Part shown: positions 5,447-6,670 of the stretch, piece after piece
How the letters are laid out: every line of letters starts with the position of its first letter
Numbering within the stretch: the stretch's first letter is position 1
NCBI GenBank assembly: GCA_964355015.1
Contig: CAYHCE010000075.1
Location: 1 to 6,670 of the forward strand
Direction of reading: 5' to 3'
Length of the DNA stretch: 6,670 nucleotides
Origin: CAYHCE01 sp964355015
GTDB lineage: Bacteria > Cyanobacteriota > Cyanobacteriia > PCC-6307 > Cyanobiaceae
Made by a program: the position numbers and the translations under genes
The notes under the pieces: generated by a model
Told to the model about the DNA's origin: nothing
What the model saw: the letters and a program-made list of their open reading frames with translations, nothing else
Database searches by the model: none

Positions 5447-5767
5447 CCGGAGTTCCACGCGATCACCTCCGACATCCTCTTCATCCTGATCCTGGTGGAA
5501 CTGTTCCGGCTGCTGATCATCTACCTGCAGGAACAGCGAGTGTCGATCACGGTGTCGGTGGAGGTCGCGATCGTGTCGGTGCTGCGGGAGGTGATCGTGA
5601 ACGGGGTGCTGGAAATCGACTGGCACCAGATCCTGGCAGTGTGCCTCTTCCTGGTGACGATGGCGGTGCTGATGGTGGTGCGGGTGTGGCTGCCTCCCAC
5701 GTTCGCAGGGGTGAACCCGGAGCTGCACATGTCAGCGCGGGTGAAGATGGGAAACAAGCACTCTTAG
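5447..5767 (+). pseudogene. psiE: PsiE-family membrane protein, 5' end lost at IS21 junction
   Basis: The frame from about 5447 to TAG 5765-5767 encodes the C-terminal two thirds of a PsiE (phosphate-starvation-inducible E) family protein. The recognisable block is FHAITSDILFILILVELFRL followed by LIIYLQEQRVSITVSVEVA, then IVSVLREVIVNGVLEIDWHQILAVCLFLVTMAVLMVV. Two hydrophobic membrane segments are evident (DILFILILVELFRLLIIYL and ILAVCLFLVTMAVLMVV). A hydrophilic tail of about 27 residues follows. The expected N-terminal part with the first membrane helix is missing: upstream of 5447 the DNA is istA read backwards. An open frame from ATG 5405 would join about 14 IS21-derived residues to the remnant, so a chimeric product is possible but no promoter or ribosome binding site supports it. 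The biochemical role of PsiE is not established. Confidence 0.8.
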
Positions 5768-5990
5768 GTTTCTGCACCTGACCTTGTCCTGGAGTAATGC
5801 TGCTGCATTGGTTGGCCGGCCCCCCCGAGGCGATGCGCTCCCTGGAGGCGCCGCCCCAGTTCCTCGGCCCGAGTGTTTGGGGGCGGCTGGGCGTAGCGTC
5901 CCGCCACGTGGTGGGCTTTGCTATGAGGTGATGCCCGTATTCGAAGAGGCTGGTTTCAATCACCCCATTGGTCTCTCGACCTCTGGTCTC
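5768..5990. other. Intergenic region before the DUF4236 gene
   Basis: About 220 bases with no recognisable gene. It should hold the promoter of the DUF4236 gene, but I see no clear -35/-10 pair. The notable element is an imperfect dyad at 5894-5923 (described separately). An upstream ATG at 5931, in frame with the next gene and preceded by GAGGTG, would add 20 residues (MPVFEEAGFNHPIGLSTSGL) to it. I do not favour it, because the family begins at the later Met and GAGG lies only two bases from that ATG. Confidence 0.5.
5894..5923. promoter_or_regulatory. Imperfect dyad centred on CACGTG, possible operator
   Basis: The arms CCCGCCAC (5900-5907) and GTGGTGGG (5908-5915) are complementary apart from one position (a G-T pair in RNA) and have no spacer. 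An outer TAGC (5894-5897)/GCTA (5920-5923) pair extends the symmetry with a small asymmetric interior. With no loop it makes a better protein-binding dyad than an RNA hairpin. It sits about 70 bases before the DUF4236 start, a plausible operator position. No regulator is identified. Confidence 0.3.
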
Positions 5991-6670
5991 ATGCCCTTCC
6001 GCTTCCGCCGCAGCGCCCGCCTGGGTCCCCTGCGCTTCAACTTCGCCAAGAGCGGCCTCAGCTCGATTTCCCTGGGCGGCCGTGGGGCGTCGTTCAACAT
6101 CCCTATCGCCCGCTCCGGTGGAGCACGCACCACCGTGGGCCTACCCGGCACAGGGCTGAGCTGGAGCCTCCAGGACAGGGCTGAAACGGTCCGACCAGCA
6201 CCGGAACAAATCCCCGCCGGCCCGGCGGAGGGCCTGCCCAACAGCCGCCGCTTCCGGCCCGGCCAGCTGGACGCTTTCAAGCAGGGGTGCCTGGGCGTGC
6301 TGCAGGAGCAGCTGTTCGCGCCCGGCTCCCAAGGCCAGTTGCTCTGGGAACTGAACCTGATCACCCGACTACTGGCGGATTCCTCCATCGGCAGCAGGGT
6401 GCAGGGCCTGCTGGCCGTGATCGAAACACCAGAGGCCATGGAGGCCTACCTGCTCCGTGCCCAGAGCCAGGACGATGCCAAACGTCGTGCGCACCGTTGC
6501 GTGGCAGCAGCCGAGGAAGCGGCACGGCTGGTGAATGCCCGGGGCTGGCTCCAGGCCGGGAACCTTCTCCGTCTTGACGTGCGGCTGGCCCTCGTCATCG
6601 ACGGAGACGCTGACGGCAACCCCGTCCACGATGCTGTGCAGTTTCCACTGCCCCCGCTTCATCTTCTTGA
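5991..6670 (+). CDS. DUF4236 domain protein, runs off the window
   Basis: From ATG 5991 the frame is open to the window end (226 full codons, no stop). The N-terminal 55 residues are a DUF4236 domain: MPFRFRRSARLGPLRFNFAK then SGLSSISLGGRGASFNIPIA and ARTTVGLPGTGLSWS. They keep the family pattern F-R-F-R-R-S ... L-G-P ... N-x-x-K-S-G ... S-x-G-x-R-G ... T-T-V-G-x-P-G-T-G-x-S. A Pro-rich linker (about 60-85, with PAPEQIPAGPAEGLPNSRR) leads to a helical region (about 85-200, LDAFKQGCLGVLQEQL ... TRLLADSSIGSRVQGLLAVIETPEAMEAYLLRAQ ... EEAARLVNARGW) and then a probable strand segment (RLALVIDGDADGNPVHD) before the edge. I recognise nothing beyond DUF4236, whose function is unknown. The start fits the family exactly although no Shine-Dalgarno precedes it. 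Confidence 0.8.
   Translation, partial: MPFRFRRSARLGPLRFNFAKSGLSSISLGGRGASFNIPIARSGGARTTVGLPGTGLSWSLQDRAETVRPAPEQIPAGPAEGLPNSRRFRPGQLDAFKQGCLGVLQEQLFAPGSQGQLLWELNLITRLLADSSIGSRVQGLLAVIETPEAMEAYLLRAQSQDDAKRRAHRCVAAAEEAARLVNARGWLQAGNLLRLDVRLALVIDGDADGNPVHDAVQFPLPPLHLL

Noticed and set aside
4402..5781. Very long + strand open frame (459 codons) across istA and psiE
   Set aside because: Antisense to istA; the protein is His/Pro/Arg-rich low-complexity sequence without domains. It is a GC-driven shadow of the conserved - strand transposase.
5952..5964. GTTTCAATCACC-like stretch resembling the start of some CRISPR repeats
   Set aside because: It occurs only once in the window; there are no spaced repeats.
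5931..5990. Upstream in-frame ATG as start of the DUF4236 protein
   Set aside because: The family signature begins exactly at Met 5991, and the GAGG before 5931 is too close (two bases) to act as a normal ribosome binding site.

Overview
GC-rich, densely packed bacterial DNA that reads like an accessory region worn down by insertion sequences. The gene set (DUF433/DUF5615 toxin-antitoxin pair, PsiE-family membrane protein, DUF4236 protein, IS110 and IS21 elements) and the rarity of Shine-Dalgarno sequences fit a high-GC picocyanobacterium of the Synechococcus/Cyanobium type. This is an inference from family content, since no rRNA or other taxonomic marker is present.

Layout from left to right. 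(1) 1-521: the C-terminal end of an unrecognised protein on the + strand, meeting a small two-helix membrane protein on the - strand tail to tail. (2) 607-1211: a two-gene antitoxin/toxin operon (DUF433, then a DUF5615 PIN-like protein). An in-frame TAG cuts the toxin short, and a family-like C-terminal tail stays readable for 28 more codons. (3) 1213-1962: the C-terminal half of a DUF6880-type protein on the - strand, cut off where the IS110 left end is expected. (4) About 1963-3301: an IS110-family element with an intact 360-residue DEDD/serine transposase and a structured leader of about 225 bases, in the place where IS110 elements encode their bridge RNA. A perfect 20-bp inverted repeat (3302-3350) follows. 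(5) About 3524-5440: an IS21-family remnant on the - strand with intact istB but an istA lacking its N-terminal part and the left end of the element. (6) About 5447-5767: a psiE gene that has lost its 5' part at the istA junction. (7) 5768-5990: intergenic DNA with a CACGTG-centred dyad. (8) 5991 to the window end: a DUF4236 protein that runs off the window.

The genes do not form one pathway. The main theme is mobile-element turnover: two elements of different families lie side by side, and at least four flanking genes are truncated or interrupted. The most interesting item is the noncoding left part of the IS110 element. It carries a strong nested hairpin upstream of the transposase and two short complementarities to the presumed element ends, as expected of a bridge RNA. 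The exact element ends and guide pairings could not be fixed by reading alone.
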